DNA from: Imperialibacter sp. EC-SDR9
Lineage (GTDB): Bacteria; Bacteroidota; Bacteroidia; Cytophagales; Cyclobacteriaceae
DNA: 64,000 nt
Direction of reading: 5' to 3'
Assembly (NCBI RefSeq): GCF_902498805.1
Contig: NZ_LR701596.1
Span: 1-64,000 of the forward strand
This document shows positions 7,979-16,909 of the stretch, piece by piece. The notes beneath the pieces were generated by a model. That model was not told the DNA's origin and ran no database searches. It saw nothing but the letters and a program-made list of their open reading frames with translations. Positions within the stretch are counted from its first letter, which is position 1; every line of letters begins with the position of its first letter. The translations under genes and the position numbers were made by a program.

Positions 7979-9379
7979 CTACTCCACTCCCCCAATCTCT
8001 TCATAAAGCTTACCCGTCGCCCACTTGAGCTCGCCCAGGGAGCGGTTGTATTTCGCCTCAAGCTCAATCAGCTTGATCTGCCCCTGTAGCTTTTTGTTTT
8101 CCCGGCTGTTGATCAGAAAAATGGAACTCTCTCCATTTTCGAATTTGGTAAGCTCGGCCTGCAGCATGCGTTCATAATTGACTTGCATTTCTCGCTGCTG
8201 GTCGATCATTTCTTCCAGGGTATATACTTTGTTATAGCTCTGCTGAATTTTATTGATCACTTCCCTATTCTTCTGAGTGATCTTCAAGTCATATTCCTGC
8301 TGCTTGATCTTGACGATCTTGAGCTTTGCCCTCTCCTTTCTTAAAAGCAGCGGAAATACAAAATCTACGCCGAGCTTATAGTTGTTGTCATAATTGGCTA
8401 TCTCCAAATCGTTCTGACCGGCGAACAGCATATTGTAATTCACGTCAATCACAGGCTTTAGCTGATCGCTGCTCAATTTCCTGTCCAGCTCAAGCACATT
8501 GCTTTCAATGTTCAGCTTCTTCAGGTCGGGGTGATTGGCCAACGCCCAGTCGAGGTAGCTGTCGAGGTCAGGAGCAACAGTGCTGTCCTCAGGATAAGGA
8601 CGCAACGCTACCACATCGAGGCTATCAACCCAAACAAAGTTTTGCATAAGCAGCGTACTATTTTGCAGGTTGAGCTCAGCCTCCCTCAGCTCATTGGACC
8701 ATTGCTGCACCTGAATCAGCATCTCCACACTGTCAATCGTAGCATTTTCTCCGCTAATAGCTCCCTGCCTTACTCCTTCAAACCTCTGCCTGATAAGCCT
8801 TAGGTTGGTTTGCATGGCCTCCCTCTTCATATGATTTTCATACCACCACCAGTAAGCATAGTTGGCATCCAGAAAAAGGTTGTTGAGCACATTGTTCGCT
8901 TCGTTCTCAAACGCCAGCGCCTCATATTTGCCTTTTTGAAGCCCAATGGTTCGCTCGTTTCGGATCAAACCCTGCCCCACGGGCACCGAAACGCCCGCAT
9001 AGTAAAGCCCATCCACCGGCACCGTGTTTTCCGGGCTGAGGTACAGGCCCTTGTTTCGCTCATACCCCGCCTTCAGGTCCACATTGAGCAACGTGGGCAC
9101 CTGCACATAAGTGTTCCAAATATCATAGTAGTTTTTCCCGTCAAAGTTTTTTCTGTTGAAATCGGACACGAGCTTTGGATCAAAAGCTCCCCTCGCCAGG
9201 TTGACCGCAAGGCCTCCCCTTGTATTGAGCAGAGTGGCCTGCCTGGCAATGGGATGGTGCTCGTTCACCAGCTCATAAAACTCGCCCAAGCTCAGCCAAC
9301 CGGTTGCGGCTTGCTGCGGCCAGGCCAGATGACCGGCTCCCAGAAAAGCTAAAATGATCAATAACCTCAGTTGTCTCAT
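7979..9379 (-). CDS. TolC-like outer-membrane channel of an exporter
   Basis: A 466-aa outer-membrane efflux protein, last gene of the tetR-ABC-hlyD operon. The ATG at 9379 is preferred over the longer frame because it starts a typical signal peptide (MRQLRLLIILAFLGAGHLA, cleavage near WPQQ) and overlaps the HlyD stop by 4 bp. The protein has the two-fold alternation of long alpha-helical coiled coils (about 190-260 and 370-450) and short beta strands expected of trimeric TolC channels. It should connect with the HlyD adaptor to give a conduit across the periplasm. The exported cargo is not evident. Confidence 0.82.
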   Translation of the reverse strand: MRQLRLLIILAFLGAGHLAWPQQAATGWLSLGEFYELVNEHHPIARQATLLNTRGGLAVNLARGAFDPKLVSDFNRKNFDGKNYYDIWNTYVQVPTLLNVDLKAGYERNKGLYLSPENTVPVDGLYYAGVSVPVGQGLIRNERTIGLQKGKYEALAFENEANNVLNNLFLDANYAYWWWYENHMKREAMQTNLRLIRQRFEGVRQGAISGENATIDSVEMLIQVQQWSNELREAELNLQNSTLLMQNFVWVDSLDVVALRPYPEDSTVAPDLDSYLDWALANHPDLKKLNIESNVLELDRKLSSDQLKPVIDVNYNMLFAGQNDLEIANYDNNYKLGVDFVFPLLLRKERAKLKIVKIKQQEYDLKITQKNREVINKIQQSYNKVYTLEEMIDQQREMQVNYERMLQAELTKFENGESSIFLINSRENKKLQGQIKLIELEAKYNRSLGELKWATGKLYEEIGGVE

Positions 9380-10731
9380 TTTGATTTTTTGTCGGGATTG
9401 TAGGCTGTTTCCTCTTTGTAGAAATCGGGAGGAAAGCCGTTCAAATTTCTCCACAACTCGTACCAAACAGGTACTTTTTTGAGCAGTGCTATGCCATACG
9501 TGCCGGAGCCCAGCCTTAACAATTGCGGCCACTCGGCCGTGTTGGGGTCGGGGGCAACAAGCACCCTAAACTGGCCGTTCGCACTGGCCGCTTTGTCGTA
9601 AGCCACAATCCGGCCGGAGTAGGTGCCAAACGACATGCCCGGCCACCCGTTGAAAACCAGGGCTGGCCATCCGTCGAACTGTAGCTGTACTTTGCGACCC
9701 TCTTCTATCAGCGGAAGGTCAATCGGCCGCACATACATTTCCACAGCGAGGTCAAAGTTGGTTGGGATTAAACTAAAAACCGCTTCCCCTTCTTTCACCG
9801 TCTCCCCAATTCCGGTGATCCTTGCTTTCGTTACATAACCATCCTGCGGAGCGGTAATGTAATAAAACCCCGACCTTTTGGTGTAACTTGATTGCTGTAT
9901 CGAAAGTTTGTTGAAGTCGCCCTCCGCTTGCAAGGCATCGGAAATCGCCGACATGCGGTCGGATTTTGCTTTCGCTATTTTCTCCGAAAACTCGTTTTGT
10001 ATGACACTTAAATTAAGCTTTGCATTGATGAACTCATTCTTGCTGGCCAGCCATTTATTTTCAATAGAAATCTTCTTGTACAAAGCCTCCTGAAGCTTCT
10101 GCTTTCTCTGTTCCAGTTCAGTCAGCGACTTCAAGCCCTGGTCGTACAACGTCTGCTGGCGGTCGAACTGCTTTTGCGCTATTTCATAATTAACCAGTGC
10201 CGTTTCAAAATCGATACTGTCCGATAGCACCTTCAACCTCGACTGATTGAAGTAGTTTTCTGCCTGCTCTGCTTTCAATATTTGATTTTTCTGCAAGGCC
10301 ACAATCTGATCAGCCAGGGCCCGGGCTTTGTCCACATATGTGTCTATCGACGCTTTTTTAGCATCCGTCTGATTAGTTGATCGCTCAATGAGCTGGGGAT
10401 CCAGGTATTCTGATTTGACTTCCGAAATAAATACGATGGTGTCGCCTTTTCTAACCAACTCGCCCTCACGAACAAACCAATTCTCAATTCGCCCTGTAAT
10501 CATCGAATGAATGTTTTGTTCCCTATTTTCGGGGCGGAGCGTAGTGAGTTTACCCCGGGCCCTGATATTTTGCGTCCAGGGGAAAAACAATATCACCAGA
10601 AAAACAAATAGAAGCGCCGACAACAGGTAGACCAACCTCCGGGAAGCAGATGTTTCCATCACATCCTGATAGGCCGATTGGTCCTTAAGCACCTCATCAC
10701 GGTTGATCGAATTATTTGAAATGTTTAACAT
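9376..10731 (-). CDS. HlyD-family periplasmic adaptor
   Basis: A 451-aa membrane-fusion protein. After a cytoplasmic start comes one membrane segment (about 33-52), then a first lipoyl half (RARGKLTTLRPEN and GRIENWFVREGELVRKGDTI), a long coiled coil (about 115-270), the second lipoyl half (YYITAPQDGYVTKARITGIGE) and a beta-barrel with FDLAVEMYVRPIDLPLIEEG. This order is typical of type I secretion and ABC-exporter adaptors. It sits between the ABC gene (4-bp gap) and the TolC gene (4-bp overlap), so the three are surely cotranscribed. Confidence 0.87.
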   Translation of the reverse strand: MLNISNNSINRDEVLKDQSAYQDVMETSASRRLVYLLSALLFVFLVILFFPWTQNIRARGKLTTLRPENREQNIHSMITGRIENWFVREGELVRKGDTIVFISEVKSEYLDPQLIERSTNQTDAKKASIDTYVDKARALADQIVALQKNQILKAEQAENYFNQSRLKVLSDSIDFETALVNYEIAQKQFDRQQTLYDQGLKSLTELEQRKQKLQEALYKKISIENKWLASKNEFINAKLNLSVIQNEFSEKIAKAKSDRMSAISDALQAEGDFNKLSIQQSSYTKRSGFYYITAPQDGYVTKARITGIGETVKEGEAVFSLIPTNFDLAVEMYVRPIDLPLIEEGRKVQLQFDGWPALVFNGWPGMSFGTYSGRIVAYDKAASANGQFRVLVAPDPNTAEWPQLLRLGSGTYGIALLKKVPVWYELWRNLNGFPPDFYKEETAYNPDKKSK

Positions 10732-10735
10732 TGGT

Positions 10736-12481
10736 CTACTTCTTTTTGGGCTGCTTCATGTGAGCCCTTGTTTCTATGTCCACTATTTTCCCGTATTCCA
10801 TGGTAATTACTTTATCACATTTTGAGAGCATGAGCGGGTCGTTGGTAACTGCCAGTAATGTCCACTTGGCGTTGGAATCCGTCAGTATGGAGCTGATATG
10901 TTTTCTGTCTTCAAAGTCCAGCCCATGCATTGTGTGATCCATCACAATCAGCTTAGGCCTCTCTGAGATTGTTCGAGCCAAAATGATTTTCTGCCTGGTA
11001 CTCGTGGATAGGCCCTGGCCTTCAGGTTGAATCATGGTATTGAGCCCCTTGGGAAGTGACCTGAAATATTCACCTAAGCCGACCTCCTCTATCGCCCAAA
11101 GCATGTCTTCAATGTTGATGCCCTCCTTTCCAACTGTGATATTCTCCTCCAATGTGCCGTAGAAAAGATCCTGCATGCCCAGGTTGTCACCAATAAAAGA
11201 GCGAAAACTCATAATATTGATGTCGCCCAGTGGTATGCCATTGAAGTGGATCGAACCGCTATAGTCATTATACAAACCTGAGAGCAACGCCAGTAACGTT
11301 GACTTGCCCGATTGATTGACGCCAGTGATACACACTTTTTCGCCCACGGCCACCTTGAGGTCTACTCCATTCACAGCAGGCTTGTCAGTACCGGGAAATT
11401 GGTACGTAAGTCCCGTTACTTCCAGAGAAATTCCTTTTCCTTTTGCGATTTCATTTAAATCGATGCCCTCATCACTCTCCAATTCTATGTCAGTTACCTG
11501 TCCCAGCTTTTCCAGCCCCGTAAGTACGTCATACACCGTTTCCATACTGAGAATCAGTTTCTCTGAAGAGTTAAGCACCAAAAGAATGATGATCTCCGAA
11601 GCTACAAATTGCCCCAGGTTGATTTCCTGATTGATGACCAGAATGCTGCCCAGAATTAAAATACCACAAGTAACAATAGTTTTGAAGGCCACAATATTCG
11701 AAAACTGCAAGATGAGGATGTTGAAATGCTGCTTTCTGAACTTGAGGTAGTTGCTTACATAGTAGTTCATTTTATCGATGGGCAGGCTGGTCTTTCCGGC
11801 CAGCTTGAAAGTGCCCATCACCCTGGCCAGCTCTTCAAGCCAATGGGCCACCTGGTACTTGTATTTCGATTCCATAATGCTGGTCTTTAGCCCTCTGGAT
11901 CCTGTGACAAGAAAAATGAGGGACATCAGGCCAATGAGTACGATACCAAAGAAAACGAAGAAAGGGTGGTAAAAAGACAAGAGAATCAACCCGAAGAAAA
12001 TCTGTAGTACCGACGTGGATGCGTCTATCAGGATCTTGGGAAGTCCCTTCTGAACGTTCAGTGTATCAAAAAAACGGTTCATCAGTTCCGGTGGGTAAAA
12101 GCCGGAGATGGCTTCCATTTTAAACCTGGGAATCCGGTAAGCAAACTCGAAAGACGCCCGTGTGAAAATGCGGCGCTGAAGCAATTCAGTTAGCGACAGT
12201 TGAAGGATTTGTATGATGCCGGCGGTAGCCACACCCAGCACAACGATAAATATCAGCAGCCCCCAGGAAGAGGAAAATTCGGCACTGGTGACAAAGCCGA
12301 TGATCGCCTGCACGCCCAGTGGCAGCGACAGATTGATTAGTCCATAGAAAATCGCATAGGCGTAAATAACAAAGATCTCTCGCTTGTCGAGCGACAGCAT
12401 TCTGAACAAACGCTTGACGGGTGATAATTTTGATTCATCACCTACACTCTTATTTTCTATGTTGAGGCCGTCACCTTTCAT
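10736..12481 (-). CDS. ABC exporter half-transporter with degenerate ATPase motifs
   Basis: A 581-aa fused permease-ATPase: six membrane helices in about residues 35-310 and a nucleotide-binding domain at about 350-570. There is no N-terminal C39 peptidase domain. Walker A is intact (GVNQSGKST, 387-395) and a Q-loop glutamine is near 437. Other motifs deviate: the signature reads LSTST (491-495) instead of LSGGQ, Walker B is LIVMDH with histidine at 516 in place of the catalytic glutamate, and the H-loop position is asparagine (VTND, 547). In known ABC proteins these changes strongly reduce hydrolysis, so this may be a slow, regulatory or heterodimeric transporter, although no partner half is nearby. 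It lies 12 bp after the TetR gene and directly before hlyD. Confidence 0.85.
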   Translation of the reverse strand: MKGDGLNIENKSVGDESKLSPVKRLFRMLSLDKREIFVIYAYAIFYGLINLSLPLGVQAIIGFVTSAEFSSSWGLLIFIVVLGVATAGIIQILQLSLTELLQRRIFTRASFEFAYRIPRFKMEAISGFYPPELMNRFFDTLNVQKGLPKILIDASTSVLQIFFGLILLSFYHPFFVFFGIVLIGLMSLIFLVTGSRGLKTSIMESKYKYQVAHWLEELARVMGTFKLAGKTSLPIDKMNYYVSNYLKFRKQHFNILILQFSNIVAFKTIVTCGILILGSILVINQEINLGQFVASEIIILLVLNSSEKLILSMETVYDVLTGLEKLGQVTDIELESDEGIDLNEIAKGKGISLEVTGLTYQFPGTDKPAVNGVDLKVAVGEKVCITGVNQSGKSTLLALLSGLYNDYSGSIHFNGIPLGDINIMSFRSFIGDNLGMQDLFYGTLEENITVGKEGINIEDMLWAIEEVGLGEYFRSLPKGLNTMIQPEGQGLSTSTRQKIILARTISERPKLIVMDHTMHGLDFEDRKHISSILTDSNAKWTLLAVTNDPLMLSKCDKVITMEYGKIVDIETRAHMKQPKKK

Positions 12482-12493
12482 TTTGGAAATTTT

Positions 12494-13177
12494 TTACTTC
12501 AGCAATTTAGAAATCAATACATCAATAAAGCGGTACACCTGATCTTCCACACTTTCTTCGCCGTCTCTCCTTATCTCGGTGAGAGAAGGCAAATGCATCG
12601 CAAAAAAAGCTTGCTGATGTGACGCTTCGAGAATTGTGGTGGCAACAGCATGGGGGTACTCGAATGACGGGCTAATGGCCGAAATAGTCAAGGCAATTTT
12701 GTGGCAGAGCGATTTGAATCCCATGAAGAGCCCCTGGTTGTTGATCTCATCCACTTTTTTAGTGAGGTAGGTTTTGTCTGCCTCGCTCACCACCACATGC
12801 CGCAGACAAACTGTGTTTACGCCTGGCAAATCCATGCTCAGATTACTCTGGTCGGCATGACAAAGAATTTTGATGATTTCTTTGAGCTTGAGTGCTTTGT
12901 CCTGAATATGATGGGTTTTGTAGTCGATCATATATTCCAGCCAAGCCCAATACCAGGAAGTGAGGTATACCAATAGCTTCAATTTGTTTTCAAAATACCG
13001 GTAAATCGATGCTTCGGTCGACCCAATGCTTTCTGCCAGTTTTTTGAATGTAAACTCTTCAAATCCTAGCTGGTCAAGCAATTCGATGCTCGCTGAAATA
13101 ATTTTTTTCCCGAGCTCAGTAGACTGCGGATCTTTACTATAGTAGTTTTCTCCAATTTGGATAGTAATCACTGACAT
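12494..13177 (-). CDS. TetR-family transcriptional regulator
   Basis: A 227-aa regulator with an N-terminal TetR helix-turn-helix (about 25-70: KIISASIELLDQLGFEEFTF, KKLAESIGSTEASIYRYFENK) and a divergent ligand-binding domain. ATG 13177 is preferred to a TTG two codons upstream. It is first gene of the exporter operon, so it probably represses its own operon and senses a substrate of the pump. A perfect 15-bp palindrome 26 bp upstream is the likely operator. The ligand is unknown. Confidence 0.85.
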   Translation of the reverse strand: MSVITIQIGENYYSKDPQSTELGKKIISASIELLDQLGFEEFTFKKLAESIGSTEASIYRYFENKLKLLVYLTSWYWAWLEYMIDYKTHHIQDKALKLKEIIKILCHADQSNLSMDLPGVNTVCLRHVVVSEADKTYLTKKVDEINNQGLFMGFKSLCHKIALTISAISPSFEYPHAVATTILEASHQQAFFAMHLPSLTEIRRDGEESVEDQVYRFIDVLISKLLK

Positions 13178-13202
13178 GCACAAAAGTAAGAATATCTACA
13201 AC

Positions 13203-13217
13203 AATAGTATTACTATT
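13203..13217. promoter_or_regulatory. perfect palindrome, candidate TetR operator
   Basis: AATAGTA, central T, TACTATT: a perfect 15-bp palindrome in the divergent spacer between the tetR operon and egtB, about 26 bp from the tetR start codon. TetR regulators usually bind such short palindromes at their own promoter. A -7-like TACTTTTG is found at 13188-13181 on the minus strand but without a TTG at the right distance, so the promoter itself is not certain. Confidence 0.5.
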
Positions 13218-13358
13218 ACGAACCAGGCTCCAAATTGTTTAACTGTTTGCGAAAAAAATCTTTGTCACTTTTTCGGTAAAATGTCGTGACGCTTCTATTT
13301 CGCAGGAACCATAGCTGATTAAAATGGTTTTACTTTAAAGCATTACCTAAATTCATCT

Positions 13359-14624
13359 ATGGAACTGATAGAAAGCCCAACCCTTCAACTAATAGATTCA
13401 TTCCAGCAGGTAAGATCACAGTCAGAAAAACTTTGTGAGCCACTTCAAACAGAAGACTTTGTCGTTCAGCCGGTTGTGGACGTGAGTCCACCAAAGTGGC
13501 ACCTGGGCCACACTACCTGGTTTTTCGAAACCTTTATCTTGCAACCCTATGTAAAAGACTACCAGCTCTTCAACGACAGCTATAATTTTGTTTTCAATAG
13601 CTACTATGAGTCTGTAGGGAAGCGGGTGGTACGAACCGACAGAGGGAATCTATCGAGGCCAACGGTGTCCGACGTATTCGCCTACAGAAAACATGTGGAT
13701 GCACACTTGCTGGCCTGGCTCGGAGATAGTGAAAGCATACCGGAGCGAGCTGCCACCCTTCTGGCGCTTGGCCTCAATCATGAGCAGCAGCACCAGGAGC
13801 TGCTCTTAACGGACATTAAATATATTCTGGGTAACAACCCTCTGCAACCACTGTACAGGCCATCGGTAGCTAAAAATTCGACTGCTGCCAATGACGTGTC
13901 TTTTTCTGAGATAAAGGAGGGCATGCACACCATTGGTTTCCAGGGACAGGGCTTCCACTTCGACAATGAAAAAGGCGTACACAAGGTTTTCCTTCATCCC
14001 TTTGCGATTCGCAACAGCCTTGTTACCTGCGGCGAATATCTGGAGTTCATCAGAGCAGGCGGCTATCAGGACTTCCGGCTCTGGCTGTCGGACGGATGGG
14101 CCTGGCTGAATACTGAAAAGGCAGAGGCACCGATGTACTGGCACAAAATGGATGGCGTTTGGCACCAATACACACTCGGCGGCCTTCAGCCAATCGACCC
14201 CTCACTTCCTGTCACACACATAAATTATTATGAAGCAGAAGCTTTTGCCCGCTGGGCTGGACTAAGGCTGCCTACTGAGTTTGAGTGGGAGGCCGCATCT
14301 CGCCAGCTAAGTCCTTCGGCCCCCTCCACTTCCAATTTTGTGGAAAGCGAACGCTACCACCCGGTAGCGCAAAAGCCGGGCAACTTACAACTCTTTGGGG
14401 ATGCCTGGGAGTGGACTCAAAGTGCCTACCTGCCCTACCCGTATTTCAAAACTGAAGAAGGCGCTGTGGGGGAATACAACGGGAAATTTATGGTCAACCA
14501 AATGGTGCTGCGGGGTGGGTCATGCGCCACACCTGCCAACCACATCAGGGCCACTTATCGTAATTTCTTTCAGCCCAATTTGCGCTGGCAGTTCACTGGC
14601 ATCAGGCTCGCCAAACACATCTAA
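13359..14624 (+). CDS. egtB: EgtB-type iron-dependent sulfoxide synthase
   Basis: EgtB couples hercynine (trimethylhistidine) to cysteine or gamma-glutamylcysteine with O2, making the C-S bond of ergothioneine. The 421-aa protein has the family layout: an N-terminal DinB-like domain with the three iron-binding histidines (WHLGH with His51; HEQQHQE with His141 and His145) and a C-terminal formylglycine-generating-enzyme-like C-lectin domain (about 190-421) with RLPTEFEWEAA, FGDAWEWTQSAY and LRGGSCATPANHIR. It is followed 7 bp later by egtD, the methyltransferase of the same pathway. Ergothioneine versus a related thiol-histidine cannot be settled from sequence alone. Confidence 0.9.
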   Translation: MELIESPTLQLIDSFQQVRSQSEKLCEPLQTEDFVVQPVVDVSPPKWHLGHTTWFFETFILQPYVKDYQLFNDSYNFVFNSYYESVGKRVVRTDRGNLSRPTVSDVFAYRKHVDAHLLAWLGDSESIPERAATLLALGLNHEQQHQELLLTDIKYILGNNPLQPLYRPSVAKNSTAANDVSFSEIKEGMHTIGFQGQGFHFDNEKGVHKVFLHPFAIRNSLVTCGEYLEFIRAGGYQDFRLWLSDGWAWLNTEKAEAPMYWHKMDGVWHQYTLGGLQPIDPSLPVTHINYYEAEAFARWAGLRLPTEFEWEAASRQLSPSAPSTSNFVESERYHPVAQKPGNLQLFGDAWEWTQSAYLPYPYFKTEEGAVGEYNGKFMVNQMVLRGGSCATPANHIRATYRNFFQPNLRWQFTGIRLAKHI

Positions 14625-14631
14625 ACCATCT

Positions 14632-15612
14632 ATGGAAAAAGAACTCAATGAGGAAGTATTGCTTCCAACCGACACCTTTGCGTCCGAAATAGATTCGGGC
14701 CTTTCTGCAAGCCCCAAGGCCATTTCTTCCAGGTACTTCTACGATGCAGAAGGAGACAGGCTGTTTCAAAAAATCATGCAACTGGATGAGTATTATCTCT
14801 CCAGGGCTGAGTATGCCATATTTGAAGAACACAAGGAGCTGCTTCTTCAATATTTTGCCGACCAGGGAACTGCCTTTCATTTAATGGAATTTGGTGCTGG
14901 GGATGGTTGGAAAACCAAGGTGCTGCTGCGTTACTTCACAGAGCAACACGCAAAACTCGACTACCGGCCCATCGACATATCAGGCAATGTGCTTCAGGAA
15001 TTGGAAAGCTCTCTCCAAACAGAGCTCCCATCTTTGCAGGTACAAGGCATGGAAGGCGAATATTTCGAAGTCCTGAACCAAATGCAAAAGACCGACGGGC
15101 AGCGAAAGGTGGTGCTGTTTCTGGGGTCAAATATTGGCAACTTCAGGCAGAAGCAAGCCATCAGTTTCCTTTCCTCGCTCAGGGCAAGTCTGAACGAAGG
15201 CGACATGGTACTTATCGGCTTTGATATGAAGAAGGATCCGCACGTGATCCGAAACGCTTACGACGATGCCAGCGGAGTTACGAGAGATTTCAATATGAAT
15301 CTGCTCAAAAGGCTCAACATAGAGCTCGGTGCCAATTTTGATTTGACAAAATTCAAGCACTATCAGTCGTACGACCCGCAGTCAGGTGAGTGCAAGAGTT
15401 ATTTAATTAGCCTTGCCGAACAAGAAGTGACCGTACAGGCAACAGAGGCCACTTACTACTTCAAAAAATGGGAGCCCATTCATGTGGAGATCTCCAGGAA
15501 GTTTGATTTCGAAACAATTAACGAATTGGCTGCCAGCAGTGGTTTTGGTGTTGTAAAAAACCTCCAGGACACGGATGAATATTTTACTGATTCCCTGTGG
15601 GTGGCTACCTGA
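14632..15612 (+). CDS. egtD: L-histidine N-alpha-methyltransferase EgtD
   Basis: EgtD uses three SAM molecules to turn histidine into hercynine, the substrate of EgtB. The 326-aa length matches the family (about 320). Motifs seen: SSRYFYDAEGDRLFQKIMQL near 32-51, the SAM-binding EFGAGDG (86-92), the DIS of the next strand (115-117) and FLGSNIGNF (163-171). ATG 14632 was chosen, 7 bp after egtB; a longer frame starting inside egtB lacks homology. The window holds no egtE lyase and no egtA, so the final sulfoxide cleavage must come from elsewhere. Confidence 0.92.
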   Translation: MEKELNEEVLLPTDTFASEIDSGLSASPKAISSRYFYDAEGDRLFQKIMQLDEYYLSRAEYAIFEEHKELLLQYFADQGTAFHLMEFGAGDGWKTKVLLRYFTEQHAKLDYRPIDISGNVLQELESSLQTELPSLQVQGMEGEYFEVLNQMQKTDGQRKVVLFLGSNIGNFRQKQAISFLSSLRASLNEGDMVLIGFDMKKDPHVIRNAYDDASGVTRDFNMNLLKRLNIELGANFDLTKFKHYQSYDPQSGECKSYLISLAEQEVTVQATEATYYFKKWEPIHVEISRKFDFETINELAASSGFGVVKNLQDTDEYFTDSLWVAT

Positions 15613-15633
15613 TAGTTTACCGGAGAAAATCCT

Positions 15634-15663
15634 TTGTGATTAATTAACGCTCGTCTATCTTTG
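15634..15663 (+). promoter_or_regulatory. Bacteroidota-type promoter for tRNA-Leu
   Basis: TTG (15634-15636), a 19-nt spacer, then TATCTTTG (15656-15663): an exact match to TTG-N19-TAnnTTTG. The tRNA begins 22 nt after the -7 box, consistent with a short 5' leader removed by RNase P. Confidence 0.75.
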
Positions 15664-15685
15664 CACTCCCAATTGAAGTTTTAAT

Positions 15686-15769
15686 GCGCAAGTGGTGAAA
15701 TTGGTATACACGCTACTTTGAGGGGGTAGTGGGCGTTAGCCCGTGGGGGTTCGAATCCCCCTTTGCGCA
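15686..15769 (+). tRNA. tRNA-Leu (GAG)
   Basis: A class II tRNA with all arms: acceptor GCGCAAG pairing TTTGCGC (one G-T wobble), anticodon stem CTACT/GGTAG with loop TTGAGGG giving anticodon GAG, a long variable arm (GGGC-GTTA-GCCC) and T arm GGGGG-TTCGAAT-CCCCC. Discriminator is A; CCA is not encoded. GAG reads CUC and CUU leucine codons. Confidence 0.95.
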
Positions 15770-15854
15770 CTTCTTTTCTATCTTCCCAAAACTTTTATTT
15801 TTCACTATTTTCACGCATATTTGTGCGATAAATAACACACTTATTCCTAGTGAA

Positions 15855-16907
15855 ATGAGCCTAGATATTCCCCTTCTAAAAAAAATATGTGAAACTCCCG
15901 GTGCTCCAGGATACGAAAAAAGGATCAGAGACTTGGTTATCAAAGAGGTCACTCCTTTGGTGGACACGGTGGAGGTTGACAACATCGGCAACATCGTCTG
16001 CGTAAAAAAGGCTAAAAATAACAAGGATAATAAAAAGGTAATGGTTGCCGCACACATGGACGAAATAGGCTTCATTGTGAAGCATATTGACGATGCCGGC
16101 TTCCTTCGTTTTCATACGCTCGGCGGCTTCGATCCAAAGACACTGACTGCCCAAAGAGTTATCGTTCACGGCAAGAAAGACCTGATTGGCGTAATGGGCA
16201 CCAAGCCGGTGCACGTAATGAGCGCTGAAGAAAAAAAGAAGCTCCCGGAGACCACCGATTTCTTCATCGACATGGGAATGGATAAGGACGAAGTGGTAAA
16301 ATATATCAGCATTGGCGACTCCGTTACCCGGGAGAGGGAATTGATTGAAATGGGAAACTGTGTTAACTGCAAGTCGATTGACAATAGAATTTCCGTCTTT
16401 ATTTTGATTGAGACGCTCCGAAACATCAAAAATTTTCCTCACGACATTTATGGGGTGTTTACGGTTCAGGAGGAAGTTGGCCTCAGAGGTGCCCAGATAG
16501 CGGCGCACTCCATCAATCCCGATTTTGGCCTGGCGCTCGACACCACCATTGCCTTCGATGTGCCAGGAGCGCAAGCCCATGAAAAGGTGACGGAACTTTC
16601 GAAAGGTGCCGCCATCAAAATCATGGATTCATCAGCTATCTGCGACTACCGAATGGTAGACTACTTGAAAAAAACGGCTGATAAAAATAAAATAAAATGG
16701 CAACCTGAAATTCTTACCGCAGGCGGCACCGATACGGCCTATGTGCAGAGAATGGGTAAAAACGGCGCTATTTCAGGTGCTATTTCCATCCCTACCCGCC
16801 ATTTGCATCAGGTAATTGAAATGGCCCACAAAGAAGACGTACAATCGTGCATTAATTTGCTCTCTTCTGCGTTATCAGAGTTAGACCAGTACAACTGGAG
16901 CCACTAA
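15855..16907 (+). CDS. M42-family metallo-aminopeptidase
   Basis: A 350-aa aminopeptidase/endoglucanase-type M42 protein, a di-zinc or di-cobalt cytoplasmic enzyme that forms dodecameric shells in known members. Metal and catalytic residues visible: AAHMDEIG (His and the following Asp), SIDNR, VQEEVGLRGA (catalytic Glu-Glu), LDTT, and TRHLHQ near the C-terminus. ATG 15855 was chosen because the longer frame would run through the tRNA-Leu gene. The next gene starts 2 bp after the stop, so the two are likely cotranscribed. The peptide substrate is not predictable. Confidence 0.9.
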   Translation: MSLDIPLLKKICETPGAPGYEKRIRDLVIKEVTPLVDTVEVDNIGNIVCVKKAKNNKDNKKVMVAAHMDEIGFIVKHIDDAGFLRFHTLGGFDPKTLTAQRVIVHGKKDLIGVMGTKPVHVMSAEEKKKLPETTDFFIDMGMDKDEVVKYISIGDSVTRERELIEMGNCVNCKSIDNRISVFILIETLRNIKNFPHDIYGVFTVQEEVGLRGAQIAAHSINPDFGLALDTTIAFDVPGAQAHEKVTELSKGAAIKIMDSSAICDYRMVDYLKKTADKNKIKWQPEILTAGGTDTAYVQRMGKNGAISGAISIPTRHLHQVIEMAHKEDVQSCINLLSSALSELDQYNWSH

Positions 16908-16909
16908 CT

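Noticed and set aside
15876-16580. 234-codon minus-strand gene
   Set aside because: Antisense shadow of the M42 aminopeptidase.
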